In this document: positions 63,571 to 64,000 of the stretch, in pieces
Layout: each line of letters begins with the position of its first letter
Position numbering within the stretch: position 1 is the first letter of the stretch
Notes under the pieces: model-generated
Told to the model about the DNA's origin: nothing
The model's input: only the letters and a program-made list of their open reading frames with translations
Database searches by the model: none
Assembly: GCF_036670015.1 (NCBI RefSeq)
Contig: NZ_CP137636.1
Location: 908,501-972,500 of the forward strand
DNA: 64,000 nt
Reading direction: 5' to 3'
Source of the DNA: Niallia sp. XMNu-256
GTDB lineage: Bacteria; Bacillota; Bacilli; Bacillales; Cytobacillaceae
Made by a program: the position numbers and the translations under genes

Positions 63571-64000
63571 GTCTGCAGGAACATAAGAAAAATGCGTTAA
63601 AGAGTGTTCGTTGTCAAGTGATAACAGTAAGTGATACAAGAAATAAAGACAATGATAAAAGCGGGAAATTAATAATCGAACTGTTAGAGAATGCTGGACA
63701 TACGATTGTCGATTATTTGATCGTGAAGGATGAAAAGGAATCGATTAAGGAAGCGGTTCTAAAAGGATGTGACAATCCAGATGTCGATGTGATTTTGACA
63801 AATGGTGGAACTGGGATTGCCATGAGGGATGTCACCATTGAAACAGTTAAATCACTGTTCGATAAGGAAATTGATGGCTTCGGTGAATTATTTAGGATGT
63901 TAAGCTATACAGAGGATATTGGTTCAGCAGCCATTCTATCTAGGGCAGTCGCAGGGGTAATTGGTCATAAAGCGGTATTTTCAACCCCAGGATCATCGGG
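63567..64000 (+). CDS. moaB: Molybdenum cofactor biosynthesis protein MoaB, 5' part
   Basis: 144 codons are present before the window ends, nearly the whole gene (MoaB is about 170 residues). The MoCF_BD fold shows VITVSDTRNKDNDKSGK, the nucleotide/molybdopterin loop ILTNGGTGIAMRDVTIE, GFGELFR and the start of FSTPGSSG. It adenylates molybdopterin in molybdenum cofactor synthesis. The ATG overlaps the stop of the EcsC-family gene (ATGA), so the two are coupled. Truncated only by the window end. Confidence 0.94.
   Translation, partial: MSLQEHKKNALKSVRCQVITVSDTRNKDNDKSGKLIIELLENAGHTIVDYLIVKDEKESIKEAVLKGCDNPDVDVILTNGGTGIAMRDVTIETVKSLFDKEIDGFGELFRMLSYTEDIGSAAILSRAVAGVIGHKAVFSTPGSS

Overview
The window is low-GC DNA from the chromosome of an endospore-forming member of the Bacillaceae. 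It carries an alpha/beta SASP gene, a GerW/YtfJ-type sporulation gene and SftA, EzrA, RefZ and CcpA, and the gene order follows the Bacillus subtilis stretch trmB to moaB closely. Many genes start with TTG or GTG behind strong Shine-Dalgarno sequences. I saw no rRNA, tRNA, transposase, prophage or CRISPR array.

Layout. 1-9.4 kb: trmB (partial), ytnP, ytzB, ytoP, ytpP, ytpQ, sftA, murC; the ytpR gene expected between ytpQ and sftA is missing and an interspersed structured repeat lies there instead. 9.5-15.3 kb: ytxG-ytxH behind a SigmaB-like promoter, a divergent FtsA-like actin-fold protein with an unusual repetitive C-terminus, aroA and ccpA. 15.4-19.9 kb: the acetate module, acuABC divergent from acsA. 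19.9-24.6 kb: a class A penicillin-binding protein and tyrS under a tyrosine T-box.

24.6-44.1 kb is a block of about 20 kb inserted between tyrS and rpsD, which I recall as neighbours in B. subtilis. Its first half is a glycine regulon: a permease under one tandem glycine riboswitch, then glyA, gcvT, gcvH, gcvPA, gcvPB, lipA, an IscA-like gene, lpd and 5-formyl-THF cyclo-ligase, opened by a second tandem glycine riboswitch. These genes cover uptake of glycine, its cleavage to methylene-THF, CO2, NH3 and NADH, condensation with more glycine to serine, synthesis of the lipoyl cofactor, and removal of the 5-formyl-THF that GlyA makes as a by-product. The second half, on the minus strand, holds a PucR-type regulator, two MFS transporters and two nearly identical M20 amidohydrolases. 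The two amidohydrolase transcription units share a conserved 75-bp upstream element and carry CcpA (cre) sites. I suggest, as inference only, that the amidohydrolases release an amino acid, possibly glycine, from N-acyl conjugates and feed the neighbouring regulon.

44.1-64 kb returns to the B. subtilis-like order: rpsD with its leader, dgcP, refZ, hisJ, ezrA, nifZ-thiI, sspA, an acyl-CoA synthetase (ytcI/mbcS), an NAD kinase, sppA-yteJ, ytfI-ytfJ, tpx, ytxK, ackA, an EcsC-family gene and moaB (partial).
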